A DNA stretch of 64,000 bases from Neobacillus bataviensis (GCF_019969725.1 NZ_JAHXYW010000015.1:1-64000); one strand, 5' to 3'; numbered from the stretch's first letter, positions 27,537 through 36,310 are shown. The notes: generated by a model from the sequence alone, not told the origin. Translations and numbers: made by a program.

Positions 27537-27687
27537 AAATTCTTATTCCTTTATTGATATTCTTGATGTATTGTTCGGCCAATAATTGCTTTACTTCATT
27601 GTAGCTTAACCCTGACTGTGCATTTAACCTCTTTACTTCTTCAATATCTGTACCTGCAGCAGTAAATCTTTTTGAGTTCAAAGTCAT
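27535..27687 (-). CDS. Small protein with gamma-SASP-like N-terminal module
   Basis: 50-aa ORF, ATG 27687, with AAAGGAG 11 nt upstream. It begins MTLNSKRFTAAGTDIEEVKR and continues LNAQSGLSYNEVKQLLAEQ. The AAGTDIEEVKRLNAQSG part resembles the repeat of gamma-type small acid-soluble spore proteins, but the rest does not. Likely a minor spore protein; assignment tentative. Its stop lies in the T-run of the convergent terminator. Confidence 0.6.
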   Translation of the reverse strand: MTLNSKRFTAAGTDIEEVKRLNAQSGLSYNEVKQLLAEQYIKNINKGIRI

Positions 27688-27772
27688 GTTATTTTATACT
27701 CCTTTAGCAAAAAATTTTCTCGAAATGAAAGGTACTTTTTAGGACATACTATAAAAAAAGGAGGCGGTTCCA

Positions 27773-27958
27773 ATTTTTTATGGTAAACGGGCAAAAGACG
27801 AAGAAATTGAAACAATCCTGGTGGATACCGAAGTCTATTCCTGCATGGACGACTCATGTATTGGCTGGATGAGAAAAGATTTTGTAACAGACGATTTACT
27901 TTGTCCAATGTGTGGTAATCAGATGGCACAGGAAATTCGTGAGCTTCCTAAAATATAA
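27773..27958 (+). CDS. YdjO-like cold-inducible-type zinc-ribbon protein, apparent ATT start
   Basis: 61-aa protein: FYGKRAKDEEIET, then YSCMDDSCIGWMRKDF and LCPMCGNQMAQE. Two pairs of Cys (CxxxxC and CxxC) form a likely zinc ribbon, and the WMR motif is typical of the YdjO family (cold-inducible protein). The RBS AAAGGAGG (27757-27764) is perfect and lies exactly 8 nt from ATT at 27773. No ATG, GTG or TTG exists between the RBS and residue 15 of the frame, so ATT initiation is the simplest reading. Confidence 0.75.
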   Translation: MFYGKRAKDEEIETILVDTEVYSCMDDSCIGWMRKDFVTDDLLCPMCGNQMAQEIRELPKI

Positions 27959-27968
27959 TACATTTGTT

Positions 27969-28007
27969 TTTAAAAAGACTGTCTGTTATCGGACAGTCCT
28001 TTCTTTA
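27969..28007. terminator. Bidirectional terminator
   Basis: AAGACTGTC / GGACAGTCTTT-type stem between convergent small genes. Confidence 0.82.
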
Positions 28008-28193
28008 TTATAGATTTTCGTTTTGCTGCCCAATTTCACCTTCGGCAATAATGGTATTCGCTTCCTCAAGTGCCTCATGTTCGTCCACAGAGTCTCCAGG
28101 GACATTTTTTAAGTTAGGAAAAACCGCACCAGTATTAACAGTAATGAGTTTTTCTTTTGGTGCCGTTGTGAGGTAATCTTCTTTTTTCGCCAT
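28008..28193 (-). CDS. Small acidic hypothetical protein
   Basis: 61-aa ORF from ATG 28193 behind AAGGAG. It begins MAKKEDYLTTAPKEKLITVN, contains NLKNVPGDSVDEHEALEEANT and ends EIGQQNENL. Acidic, no Cys, no membrane segment, likely disordered at the N-terminus. I do not recognise the family. Many such small proteins in Bacillus are sporulation-associated, but nothing here proves it. A longer frame upstream (to 28313) has no RBS. Confidence 0.65.
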   Translation of the reverse strand: MAKKEDYLTTAPKEKLITVNTGAVFPNLKNVPGDSVDEHEALEEANTIIAEGEIGQQNENL

Positions 28194-28282
28194 TCGAATC
28201 AACTCCTTATGAACAGGTTTTGCTTCAGAAAATCGAATTATGCTTATTTCTTGGTTTTTAAAAAGGAATTTTTTTGAAATAA

Positions 28283-28313
28283 AAAAAACTCTCCGCCAAC
28301 GGAGAGTTTTCAT
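28283..28313 (-). terminator. Terminator of the first YhfH-like gene
   Basis: ACTCTCCG-ccaa-CGGAGAGT with a T-run on the minus strand. Confidence 0.9.
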
Positions 28314-28314
28314 T

Positions 28315-28449
28315 TTATTCTTCTTTTTTAGATAGACAGCGATCGCATTCCACTAAGTAAGATTCAGCTTGTTCCTCCATATGTTGACCGCATTCTGGAC
28401 ATTGTTTATTTGGCAAATTGCGAAAAAATTCAACCGGGCTCATTAACAT
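28315..28449 (-). CDS. YhfH-family zinc-ribbon protein (copy A)
   Basis: 44-aa protein: MLMSPVEFFRNLPNK, then CPECG and a second pair in ECDRCLSKKEE, giving a compact two-CxxC zinc-ribbon. This is the YhfH family (B. subtilis YhfH, function unknown). ATG 28449 behind AAAGGAGGAG. It is the downstream member of a tandem pair; the copies are 206 bp apart and share promoter-like DNA (TACTATAACAA on the minus strand) upstream of each start. Confidence 0.85.
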   Translation of the reverse strand: MLMSPVEFFRNLPNKQCPECGQHMEEQAESYLVECDRCLSKKEE

Positions 28450-28520
28450 ATTAAACTCCTCCTTTAATAATACAGATATATTTAAAGGTTGCTTGTTATA
28501 GTACAGTGCGGGCAAAAAAA

Positions 28521-28655
28521 TTATTCCTCTCTTTTTGACAAACAACGATCACATTCCATTAAGTAAGATTCAGCTTGCTCCTCCATATGCTGACCACATT
28601 CTGGACATTCCTTTTTAGGTAACGTACGAAAAAATTCTACTGGATTCATTAACAT
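28521..28655 (-). CDS. YhfH-family zinc-ribbon protein (copy B)
   Basis: 44-aa near-identical paralogue of copy A: MLMNPVEFFRTLPKKECPEC, then the same HMEEQAESYL and ECDRCLSK. About 38 of 44 residues are identical by eye. ATG 28655 behind AAAGGAGGAG. The duplication includes upstream DNA, so each copy probably has its own promoter. Function unknown. Confidence 0.83.
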   Translation of the reverse strand: MLMNPVEFFRTLPKKECPECGQHMEEQAESYLMECDRCLSKREE

Positions 28656-28946
28656 TTTAAAACTCCTCCTTTATTAATACAGTTTATTAATATTCCCTTT
28701 GTTATAGTACAGTATAAACAAAAAAACAGAAAATGTGTAGACCTTTTTTAAAAAAATTTGCACTATTTTAAAAATAAGACTTTTATCACGGTTTGGATTT
28801 CCTTTGATTTGTTCTAAATCATGATTAAGGTGAAAAAGGTTAAAATAAATTTTACTATCGTTTCTCCGAATTAGTCCTTCCATAACTAATTTAATTACAT
28901 TACAATCATAGTAGAAATAGACTAGAATAAAGGGGGAGGCTAGTTA
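28656..28946. other. Gap between YhfH pair and sensor kinase
   Basis: 290 bp, AT-rich. It holds the minus-strand promoter region of YhfH copy B (TACTATAACAA near 28700) and the upstream region of the kinase. A 69-codon minus-strand frame (28674-28883) has no RBS and a poor composition. Confidence 0.4.
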
Positions 28947-31490
28947 ATGAGTGCAATGGCAGGAACGTTTCACCCTTATTTTTTTATAATTGCGATTGGC
29001 TTAACCATAATGGCTTCATATACAGCATTAGACATGTTTACCTTAATCCGTTCATCGAATCAAAATAAACGACTGTTGTTCCTTGGCGGGACAATTTCCA
29101 TGGGCTTTGGAATATGGATTATGAATTTCGTGGTGCTGATTGCTTCTGATACAAATTTGTTATCCAATTATCACATCCCATTATCCATCCTTTCCATATT
29201 TATTGGTGTAGCTTTTACAGGGATGGCCTTTATCCCGTTTTTTAGTAGAAAAATCCAATATTACCATTTGATAATTGGGAGCTTTTTTTTAGCACTTGCT
29301 GTAATTGCAATCCATGTAATTGGGATTTATGCCATGAACATAACGATTAATTATAATGTAATTTTATTTATTTTTTCAGGCATATTTATTTTTGCTTCTT
29401 TTTTATTTTCTTTATCGATTCTTTTTTCTACAAAAAACAATACATTTGGAAACCTAGTCTGGTTAAAACCCATAAGTGCCATTATCATTTCTGGGGCCAT
29501 TGCCGAAGGGAATATTTTGTTAAAAAAATCTTCCATTATTGCCACTGCAACTAAAGGTATTAATGTGTCCAGTACAGATAGCTCCTTTTTTATTTATTTG
29601 GTGATATTTGTATCCGTCCTTATAATCGGCGGTTTAATTGTTTCGAGTACCTTAATCAGTAAACAGCTTGCTGCTTCAGATACAAATTTAAATGACATAA
29701 AAGCAGCATTGGATGCTTCCACTATAGTAGCCATTACTGACCCATCTGGAATAATCATTTATGTTAATGATAAATTTGAAGAAATTTCTAAGTATACCAG
29801 GGATGAAATAATTGGTAAAAACCATCGGTTATTAAATTCAGGGTATCATTCAAAGGAATTTTTTACTGACTTATGGAAGACTATTCAAGCAGGAAAAGTT
29901 TGGCGCGGAGAAATAAGAAATAAAGCAAAGGATGGTTCCTTTTATTGGGTGGACACTACCATTGTTCCATTTTTAGACAGGCGGGGGAAGCCGGTTCAAT
30001 ATATCGCGATTCGTTCAGATATTACACAGCGCAAATTAGCGGAGAAGAGTCTTTTAGAATCTACGAAAGAAGTTCGAGATATCACCTTTGCTCTCGACCA
30101 ATCATCCATCGTAGCCATTACGGATGAAAAAGGAAGAATTACCACAGTAAATGAGAAATTCTGTGAGATTTCCCAGTATAACCGCGAAGAACTAATTGGT
30201 GAGGACCATCGAATCCTCAATTCCGGATACCACTCAAAAGATTTCTTTAAGGAACTATGGAGAACCATCGGTCAAGGCAAAGTTTGGGAAGGTGAAATTT
30301 GCAATCGAGCTAAAGATGGCACACTTTACTGGGTCGATACTACGATTGTTCCATTTCTAAATAGCAAAGGAAAACCATATCAATATGTAGCCATACGAAC
30401 GGATATTTCAGATCGTAAACGCGCTGAGGAGCACTTAAAAGAAACCATCAAAGAAAACAATGATATCAAATTTGCCCTTGACCAATCTTCTATTGTAGCG
30501 TTTACTGATTCTCGCGGGATCATTACTAGTGTCAACGATAAGTTCTGTGAGATTTCACAATATAGTCGTGAAGAGATTATCGGAAAAGATCATAGAATAA
30601 TTAATTCGGGTCATCATACAAAGGAGTTTTTCAAAAACCTTTGGAAAACCATTGGTGAGGGAAAGGTCTGGAAAGGTGAAATTCGTAATAAGGCTAAGGA
30701 TGGAACGTATTATTGGGTGGATACTACAATAGTTCCATTTTTAAATGAACAAGGAAAGCCATATCAATATTTAGCGATACGCAATGATATTACAGAAAGA
30801 AAGAAAACAGAAGAAGTTCTTCATCGCCAGGATAAACTGGCTGCCGTGGGACAATTAGCAGCGGGAGTAGCCCATGAAATTCGTAACCCACTGACTTCTA
30901 TGAAGGGCTATGCGGAATTTTTGCAGTTAGATGAGAAGGATCCTGAACGGTTAGAGTTTTTAAGTATTATTCTTGATGAAATTGAAAGGGTAAATACCAT
31001 TGTTGAGGATTTTATGGTCCTGGCAAAACCAAAGGCAGTCGAATTAGAAGAAAAAAATGTTGTCCAAGTTATTAAAAATGTGGTTTCCTTACTTGAATTT
31101 GAAGCAAGAAAGAAAAATGTCCGCCTGGATTTCGACTGTAATCAAGAGATTATTCAAATTGAATGTGATGAGAACCGTTTAAAGCAGGTATTTTTAAATT
31201 TCATTAAGAATGGAATTGAAGCAATGCCAAACGGCGGTGATTTGCATGTGAAAACGATGATACATGAAAATAATGTGCAGATTTCGATTCAGGATACGGG
31301 TGTAGGGATTCCAAAGGATAAGTTAAAAAAACTTGGAGAACCATTTTACACTACCAAAAAAACTGGCAATGGTTTAGGACTGATGGTAAGCTTCAAAATT
31401 ATTGAAAGTCACAACGGCAAAGTATTTGTTGAGAGTGAACTAAACAAGGGAACAACCTTTAATATCTTATTACCAGCTAAAACAGCTTAA
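28947..31490 (+). CDS. Membrane histidine kinase with degenerate MHYT-like sensor and three near-identical PAS domains
   Basis: 847-aa sensor kinase. Residues 1-240 form about seven helices resembling an MHYT sensor, but the diagnostic His is replaced (GIWIMNF at 55-61). Three PAS/PAC units follow at about 254-381, 382-509 and 510-637, each exactly 128 residues and highly alike (core VWxGEIxNxAKDGxxYWVDTT). The HisKA box has His643 in VAHEIRNPL; HATPase motifs include DTGVGIPKDKL and GNGLGL. It autophosphorylates and may feed the sporulation phosphorelay or an unlinked regulator: no response regulator is adjacent. Start ATG 28947 behind GGGGGAGG. Monocistronic. Confidence 0.9.
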   Translation: MSAMAGTFHPYFFIIAIGLTIMASYTALDMFTLIRSSNQNKRLLFLGGTISMGFGIWIMNFVVLIASDTNLLSNYHIPLSILSIFIGVAFTGMAFIPFFSRKIQYYHLIIGSFFLALAVIAIHVIGIYAMNITINYNVILFIFSGIFIFASFLFSLSILFSTKNNTFGNLVWLKPISAIIISGAIAEGNILLKKSSIIATATKGINVSSTDSSFFIYLVIFVSVLIIGGLIVSSTLISKQLAASDTNLNDIKAALDASTIVAITDPSGIIIYVNDKFEEISKYTRDEIIGKNHRLLNSGYHSKEFFTDLWKTIQAGKVWRGEIRNKAKDGSFYWVDTTIVPFLDRRGKPVQYIAIRSDITQRKLAEKSLLESTKEVRDITFALDQSSIVAITDEKGRITTVNEKFCEISQYNREELIGEDHRILNSGYHSKDFFKELWRTIGQGKVWEGEICNRAKDGTLYWVDTTIVPFLNSKGKPYQYVAIRTDISDRKRAEEHLKETIKENNDIKFALDQSSIVAFTDSRGIITSVNDKFCEISQYSREEIIGKDHRIINSGHHTKEFFKNLWKTIGEGKVWKGEIRNKAKDGTYYWVDTTIVPFLNEQGKPYQYLAIRNDITERKKTEEVLHRQDKLAAVGQLAAGVAHEIRNPLTSMKGYAEFLQLDEKDPERLEFLSIILDEIERVNTIVEDFMVLAKPKAVELEEKNVVQVIKNVVSLLEFEARKKNVRLDFDCNQEIIQIECDENRLKQVFLNFIKNGIEAMPNGGDLHVKTMIHENNVQISIQDTGVGIPKDKLKKLGEPFYTTKKTGNGLGLMVSFKIIESHNGKVFVESELNKGTTFNILLPAKTA

Positions 31491-31492
31491 AA

Positions 31493-31520
31493 ACGAGAGA
31501 ACTATACTCTCGTTTTTTAT
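31493..31520 (+). terminator. Terminator of the sensor kinase
   Basis: ACGAGAG / CTCTCGT stem plus T-run. Confidence 0.88.
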
Positions 31521-31638
31521 TTTTATTTTCTACATTCATAAAATGTACAAAAAATTTATGAAAAAAAGAAATCTACAATCGTGATAAATAGACTAATATG
31601 TTTATATAGGTATTTATGTTTTTATGGGAGGGTATACG

Positions 31639-33699
31639 ATGGGTGAACCGAATTTTGTAAAAACGATTTGTGGATACTGTGGTACTGGCTGTGGTTTAGT
31701 TCTCGAGGTTCAAGATAATAAAATTATGAAAATCCGCGGTGACAAGGAAGCACCAGTCAACAAAGGACAAACATGTGTTAAAGGCGCCTTTGCTTATGAA
31801 TATGTGCACGCCAAAAATAGATTATCGTCTCCGCTCATTAAGAAAGCCGGTAAGCTTGTTGAAGCAACTTGGGATGAAGCATATCAATTTATAGCAGATA
31901 AATTATCAACAATTAAAACCAATTGGGGCCCTAATGCGATTAGTATGTTCGCTTGCGCGAGAAGTACAAATGAATCCAATTATATTACACAAAAATTCAT
32001 GAGAACCGTCATAAATAGCAACAATATCGACGGATGTAACCGAACGTGACATGCACCGAGCGTTGCCGGTCTGGCAACTGTTTTTGGAAGCGGTTTCCCT
32101 ACCAATACACTTGAAGACTTTGATCGCGCTGAAGTATTGCTGCTAATGGGATCCAACACGACTGAGGCTCACCCAATTATTGCTAATCGTATTAAAAAGG
32201 CAGCAAAATCAGGGCTAAAAGTAATCGTGATAGACCCAAGAAAAATCGACATGGTCAAAATCGCCCATCGTCATCTTCAAATCAATGTCGGCACAGATAT
32301 TGCCTTAATCAATTCGTTTATTCATGTGATCTTAAAGGAAGGACTGTACGATCCACTATTTATCGAACAATTTACTTTAGATTTTGAAAAACTTGAAAAA
32401 CGAGTAGAGCTATATACACCAGAGTATGCAGCATCCATAACAGGGCTTGAAGCTAAAGCTATCGTAGAAACTGCAAGAGAGTATGCTGGTTCCAGCGGAT
32501 CTATGATCGCCTATACCCTTGGAATTACAGAGCATCACTGCGGTGTTAACAATGTATTTGATATTGCCAATCTTGCATTGTTAACAGGAAATATCGGGAA
32601 ACAAGGTACTGGAATTATGCCCTTAAGGGGGCAAAATAATGTTCAAGGGGCAGGGGATATGGGCTGTTTGCCAAATCAACTTGCTGGTGCAATGAGCCTT
32701 ACAAATGATGAGTTTCGCACGCGCTATGAAAAAGAATGGAATGTTGTGCTCAATCCTCAGGCTGGCGATACACAGACACGCACCTTTGACCGCTTAGAAA
32801 TGGGGGAGTTAAAGGCATTATATATTATTGGCGAAAATCCGCTCCTTGCAGATGTTCATATGAATCATACAAAAACATTATTTGAAAAGCTTGATTTATT
32901 AATTGTTCAAGACATCTTCTTAACCGAAACTGCAAAAATGGCAGATGTGGTCTTACCAGCAAAGTCGTGGGGAGAGGTTGAGGGAACATATACGAATACA
33001 GACCGGAGAATCCAAAGGGTTCGTAAAGCTGTTGAGGCTCATCCAAATATAAAGGAAGACTGGGAAATACTTTGCGAGCTTTCTACGTTGATGGGTTATC
33101 CAATGCATTATAAAAACAGTGAGGAAATTTGGGATGAAGTCAGAAGGATTGCTTGGGAGATGTACGGCGGTATTTCTTATGAACGGCTTGAGAACGAATA
33201 CAGCATCCATTACCCATGTCCTGATGAAAAACATCCAGGTACCTATATTATGCATGAAAGGTTCCATCAAACTGAACCACTTGATAAAAAATCACCATTT
33301 GTACCGGTGGATTATACGGCTCCTTTAGAATTGCCAGATGAGGAGTATCCGTTTATGTTAACAACCGGCAGACGATATGAGTCTTATAATACACATTCTC
33401 AGACCCGTCATTATGCCGCGGGCGTAAAAATTAAACAAACTGAAGAAACCGTGGATATTCATCCAGATGACGCGAAAGCTTTAGGAATATCTGATGGAGA
33501 TATTGTACAGGTACGTTCGCGCAGAGGAGAATTAGAGGTTAAGGCAAAGATTACGGAACAAGTTGTCCCTGGCCTAGTGTTTATGAGCTTCCACTGGAGT
33601 GAAACCCCAACGAATGTATTAACATTAAATGAATATGACCCAATCTCTGGTACAGCCGAATATAAAGCATGCGCTGTATCGATTTCAAAAATTAGCTAG
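31639..33699 (+). CDS. fdhF: Selenocysteine-containing formate dehydrogenase, alpha subunit (UGA read-through)
   Basis: 686-codon gene with one in-frame TGA (32047-32049, codon 137). The N-terminus binds a 4Fe-4S cluster (Cys11, Cys14, Cys18, Cys46), followed by the bis-MGD molybdopterin domains. The flanks of the TGA read DGCNRT-U-HAPSVAGL, the exact active-site context in which E. coli FdhH has Sec140 and other homologues have Cys. Lys48 and His138 match its catalytic Lys44 and His141. A SECIS-like hairpin follows. The frame then continues unbroken to 33699 through typical motifs (GNIGKQGTGIMPLRGQNNVQ). It oxidises formate to CO2. The start is ATG 31639, 6 nt from GGGAGGG. No electron-acceptor subunit or hydrogenase is adjacent. 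Confidence 0.9.
32047..32078 (+). promoter_or_regulatory. UGA codon and bacterial SECIS hairpin
   Basis: After the TGA (32047-32049), stem GTTGCC (32062-32067) and GGCAAC (32073-32078) enclose the loop GGTCT. The GGUCU loop is the SelB recognition feature in E. coli fdhF. It starts 18 nt after the UGA, the same distance as I recall for E. coli. Part of this conservation is forced by the encoded VAGL, but the paired GGCAAC arm is not. Confidence 0.85.
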
Positions 33700-33710
33700 T
33701 CAGTTTTTAG

Positions 33711-33752
33711 GAGTAGTGCGGATAAATTCTGCACTACTCTTTTTTTTTTTAG
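33711..33752 (+). terminator. Terminator of the formate dehydrogenase gene
   Basis: AGTAGTGC...GCACTACT stem followed by a run of T's. Confidence 0.92.
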
Positions 33753-33901
33753 ATTTCAGACTATTCAGTTAATCAGAAATATTATCGTAATATAATTGCC
33801 ATGCTTGTCATTTAATTAACATCTCCCTGTTCTTTGTTTCAGAAAATTTCATGTTATTATGAGTACAAGTTAGCAACGAAAGAACATGGGAGGAACAAAC
33901 A

Positions 33902-34732
33902 ATGATAAGTAAAATAAAAACATTCATCGCAGTTGCTGCACTCTCAGGAACTGTAGGCGCTAATGTACATGCGGCAGAATTAACTGTGAAAAAAGGAGAT
34001 ACCCTTTGGGATCTGTCAAAAGTACATAATACATCTGTAGAAAACATTCAAAAATGGAATCATCTTTCTACTGACCTGATTCATCCAGGAGATGTATTAA
34101 CGATCGCAACAGAAAAGCAATATACGGTAATAAAGGACGATACATTATGGGATATTGCACAAAAATTCCAAGTATCTGTTTCTCAAATAAAAGAATGGAA
34201 TAAATTGAACACAGATTTAATTCACCCAGGTTTAAATTTAGTAATCTATCAAGGATTAACCAATCAAAATATAAATAAGCCTGAGCCTGTTAAAAAAGCT
34301 GCAGCAAACAGCCAAACTGAAACTGCATCAGCTTCAGTAAGTAAACCTGCTGAAGCCAAAGCAGCTCCGGCGCCAGCTCCAGTTGCACCTACCCCTGCGC
34401 CTGCCCCTAAGTCAGAGGCTAAGGTAAGTGAACCGGAGAAGACAAAGGAAATTACTGTTAAGGCTACAGCATATACAGCTTCCTGTGAAGGATGTTCTGG
34501 TACAACAGCTACAGGTGTTGATTTAAACGCCAACCCTAATGCAAAGGTAATTGCAGTTGACCCATCTGTTATTCCATTGGGAAGTAAAGTGTATGTAGAA
34601 GGATATGGCGTCGCCACGGCTGCTGATACAGGAGGAGCAATAAAAGGAAATCGCATAGATGTGTTTATTCCTTCTGAACAAAAAGCGATTCAATGGGGTA
34701 AAAAGCAAATAACCATTAAAATATTAAATTAA
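33902..34732 (+). CDS. Secreted LysM-3D cell-wall protein (YocH-like)
   Basis: 276-aa secreted protein: signal peptide cleaved near VHA-AE (about residue 24), two LysM domains (about 26-68 and 73-115; each has the pattern KxDTLWDxxxxxxVSxxxIxxWNxLxxDLIHPG), a Pro/Ala-rich linker (about 140-175), and a C-terminal 3D domain with DTGGAIKGNRIDVFIPS near 240-255. 3D proteins act as lytic transglycosylase-like wall hydrolases; YocH is the nearest B. subtilis analogue. ATG 33902 behind GGGAGGAAC. A WalR site was looked for and not found. Confidence 0.9.
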   Translation: MISKIKTFIAVAALSGTVGANVHAAELTVKKGDTLWDLSKVHNTSVENIQKWNHLSTDLIHPGDVLTIATEKQYTVIKDDTLWDIAQKFQVSVSQIKEWNKLNTDLIHPGLNLVIYQGLTNQNINKPEPVKKAAANSQTETASASVSKPAEAKAAPAPAPVAPTPAPAPKSEAKVSEPEKTKEITVKATAYTASCEGCSGTTATGVDLNANPNAKVIAVDPSVIPLGSKVYVEGYGVATAADTGGAIKGNRIDVFIPSEQKAIQWGKKQITIKILN

Positions 34733-34733
34733 T

Positions 34734-34779
34734 AAAAAAAGAGTGTTAGGCACCATTTGCGGTGCCTGACACTTTTTTT
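34734..34779. terminator. Bidirectional terminator between LysM-3D gene and narK
   Basis: AAGAGTGT-AGGCACC / GGTGCCT-ACACTTTT stem serving both convergent genes. Confidence 0.92.
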
Positions 34780-36079
34780 ATCCTACTTGTTTAGCAATCG
34801 TTTTGGCCACTGTTGCTTTTCTCTGATAGAAGAACCAGTTAAGACCAAAGGCGACTACATAAAAGCCAATGAAGAAATAGAAAGCTGTTACTGGAGTACC
34901 CGTTGCATTTACAGACCATCCAAAAAGTTTAGGGATAAAGAATGATCCATAGGCAGCGAAGGCCGCTGAAAAGCCAATTACTGGTGCTGCTTCTTTAGGA
35001 ATGAAAATGCTTGGAATCATTTGGAATGTTGATCCAGAACCAATACCAGATGCAAGGAACAATACCAAGAAAGCCATTAAAAAACCTGCAAATTGTTTAC
35101 CATTTAAGAAATAAATAACTCCTGCTGCGCCAATCCCCATGATTACTAATACATAGGCAGTGACTTTTGCCCCTCCAAGTTTGTCGGCTAGCCAGCCGCC
35201 AACAGGTCTTGCAGCAGCGGCTACAAGCGCACCAAGGAAGGCAAGTGAGATATGTTCAGGAAATTGAGATTTTAGTAAAAGCGGAAATGCCGCAGAATAT
35301 CCAATAAATGAACCAAATGTAGCAACATATAGAGCGGTCATAATCCATGTATGCTTACGTTTTACGATGACAAATTGATCTGTAACAGATTGTTTAGCGC
35401 CTGGGACATTATCCATTTTAAATAAAGCAAGGAGTGTCATTATAACGATTGGGATTACCCAGATAAATGCTGCATTTTGTAACCATACTTCCTGACCGTT
35501 TGCTAATACTTGTTTGTCACCAACCAAAGCGAATGTTCCTGAAGTAATAATTAAAGGTGTTACGAATTGGACGACTGATACACCCATATTACCTAAACCG
35601 CCGTTAATACCAAGGGCTGTTCCTTTTTCTTTCTTAGGAAAGAAAAAGCTGATATTAGCAGAAGAAGAAGAGAAGTTACCTCCGCCAAGTCCGCAAAGTG
35701 CTGCAAGCAATAGCATGATAGAGAAAGGAGTATCTGGATTTTGGACGGCAAAACCAATTCCAATTGCCGGTATAGCTAAAATGGCAGTAGATATTACTGT
35801 CCAGTTTTTTCCACCCATTGAACCGGCTGCGAATGTGTAGACAAAGCGAAGGGTTGCACCGACTAGCCCTGGAATTGCAGCTAGTGTAAATAATTGTTCC
35901 TCAGTAAACTGGAAACCGATATCGTTAAGACGAACTGCAACAACTGACCAAATCTGCCAAACGATGAATGCAAGCATTAATGAAGGAACGGAGATCCAAA
36001 GGTTTCGCCGTGCATGTTTTTTTCCTTCTGCGTTCCAGAACTTTTCATCTTCTGGATTCCAATAATTAATTCGAGCCAT
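34778..36079 (-). CDS. narK: Nitrate/nitrite transporter, MFS
   Basis: 433-aa, 12-helix MFS carrier of the nitrate/nitrite porter family. It has the signature GGLGNMGVSVVQF (second half of the nitrate-signature region), conserved Arg residues in helices 2 and 8 (ATLRFVYTF; AARPVGGWLADK) and GLGGGNFSSSSANISFFFP. It imports nitrate or exports nitrite in anaerobic nitrate respiration. ATG 36079 behind AGGGGGAAT. A perfect Fnr palindrome lies 42.5 nt before the predicted start of transcription. Nitrate reductase genes are not in this window. Confidence 0.93.
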   Translation of the reverse strand: MARINYWNPEDEKFWNAEGKKHARRNLWISVPSLMLAFIVWQIWSVVAVRLNDIGFQFTEEQLFTLAAIPGLVGATLRFVYTFAAGSMGGKNWTVISTAILAIPAIGIGFAVQNPDTPFSIMLLLAALCGLGGGNFSSSSANISFFFPKKEKGTALGINGGLGNMGVSVVQFVTPLIITSGTFALVGDKQVLANGQEVWLQNAAFIWVIPIVIMTLLALFKMDNVPGAKQSVTDQFVIVKRKHTWIMTALYVATFGSFIGYSAAFPLLLKSQFPEHISLAFLGALVAAAARPVGGWLADKLGGAKVTAYVLVIMGIGAAGVIYFLNGKQFAGFLMAFLVLFLASGIGSGSTFQMIPSIFIPKEAAPVIGFSAAFAAYGSFFIPKLFGWSVNATGTPVTAFYFFIGFYVVAFGLNWFFYQRKATVAKTIAKQVG

Positions 36080-36144
36080 TTTTTATTCCCCCTAAAATTC
36101 TTTTAAAATTTATCTTTGAAGTAGTTAATGTTGTTTATGTTCTT

Positions 36145-36193
36145 ACTATAAATCAGATGGTAAAATGATTTTTGTGACGTACGTCACAAAAAT
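36145..36193 (-). promoter_or_regulatory. Fnr box and promoter of narK
   Basis: TGTGACGTACGTCACA, centre between 36180 and 36181, is the core of a 26-bp perfect palindrome (36168-36193). It matches the Bacillus Fnr consensus TGTGA-N6-TCACA. On the minus strand the -10 TATAGT (36150-36145) is centred 33 nt away, placing the box at about -42.5: class II activation geometry. Confidence 0.88.
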
Positions 36194-36258
36194 GGTGAAG
36201 GAATTGTGAACTGAAGAGCAATGACAAAAAGTTGTAATATTTATCGCACTATCAACCA

Positions 36259-36310
36259 AAAACAAATGAGAAAGAGACCCTCAAGGGAGGGTCTCTTTCT
36301 CATTTGTTTT
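36259..36310. terminator. 24-bp perfect stem terminator
   Basis: Arms 36259-36282 and 36287-36310 are perfectly complementary (core GAGAAAGAGACCCTC), loop aagg, with T-rich tails on both strands. It ends the NarK-PAS gene on the minus strand. Confidence 0.92.

Noticed and set aside
27684..27929. 81-codon minus-strand ORF
   Set aside because: Antisense to the YdjO-like gene, no RBS and no recognisable features.
28674..28883. 69-codon minus-strand ORF upstream of the sensor kinase
   Set aside because: No RBS, low-complexity AT-rich coding, ends in the promoter region of the YhfH-like gene.
32047..32049. TGA as a nonsense mutation making a formate dehydrogenase pseudogene
   Set aside because: It falls exactly on the Sec/Cys active-site codon and is followed by a GGUCU-loop hairpin at the E. 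coli distance; the rest of the gene is intact.
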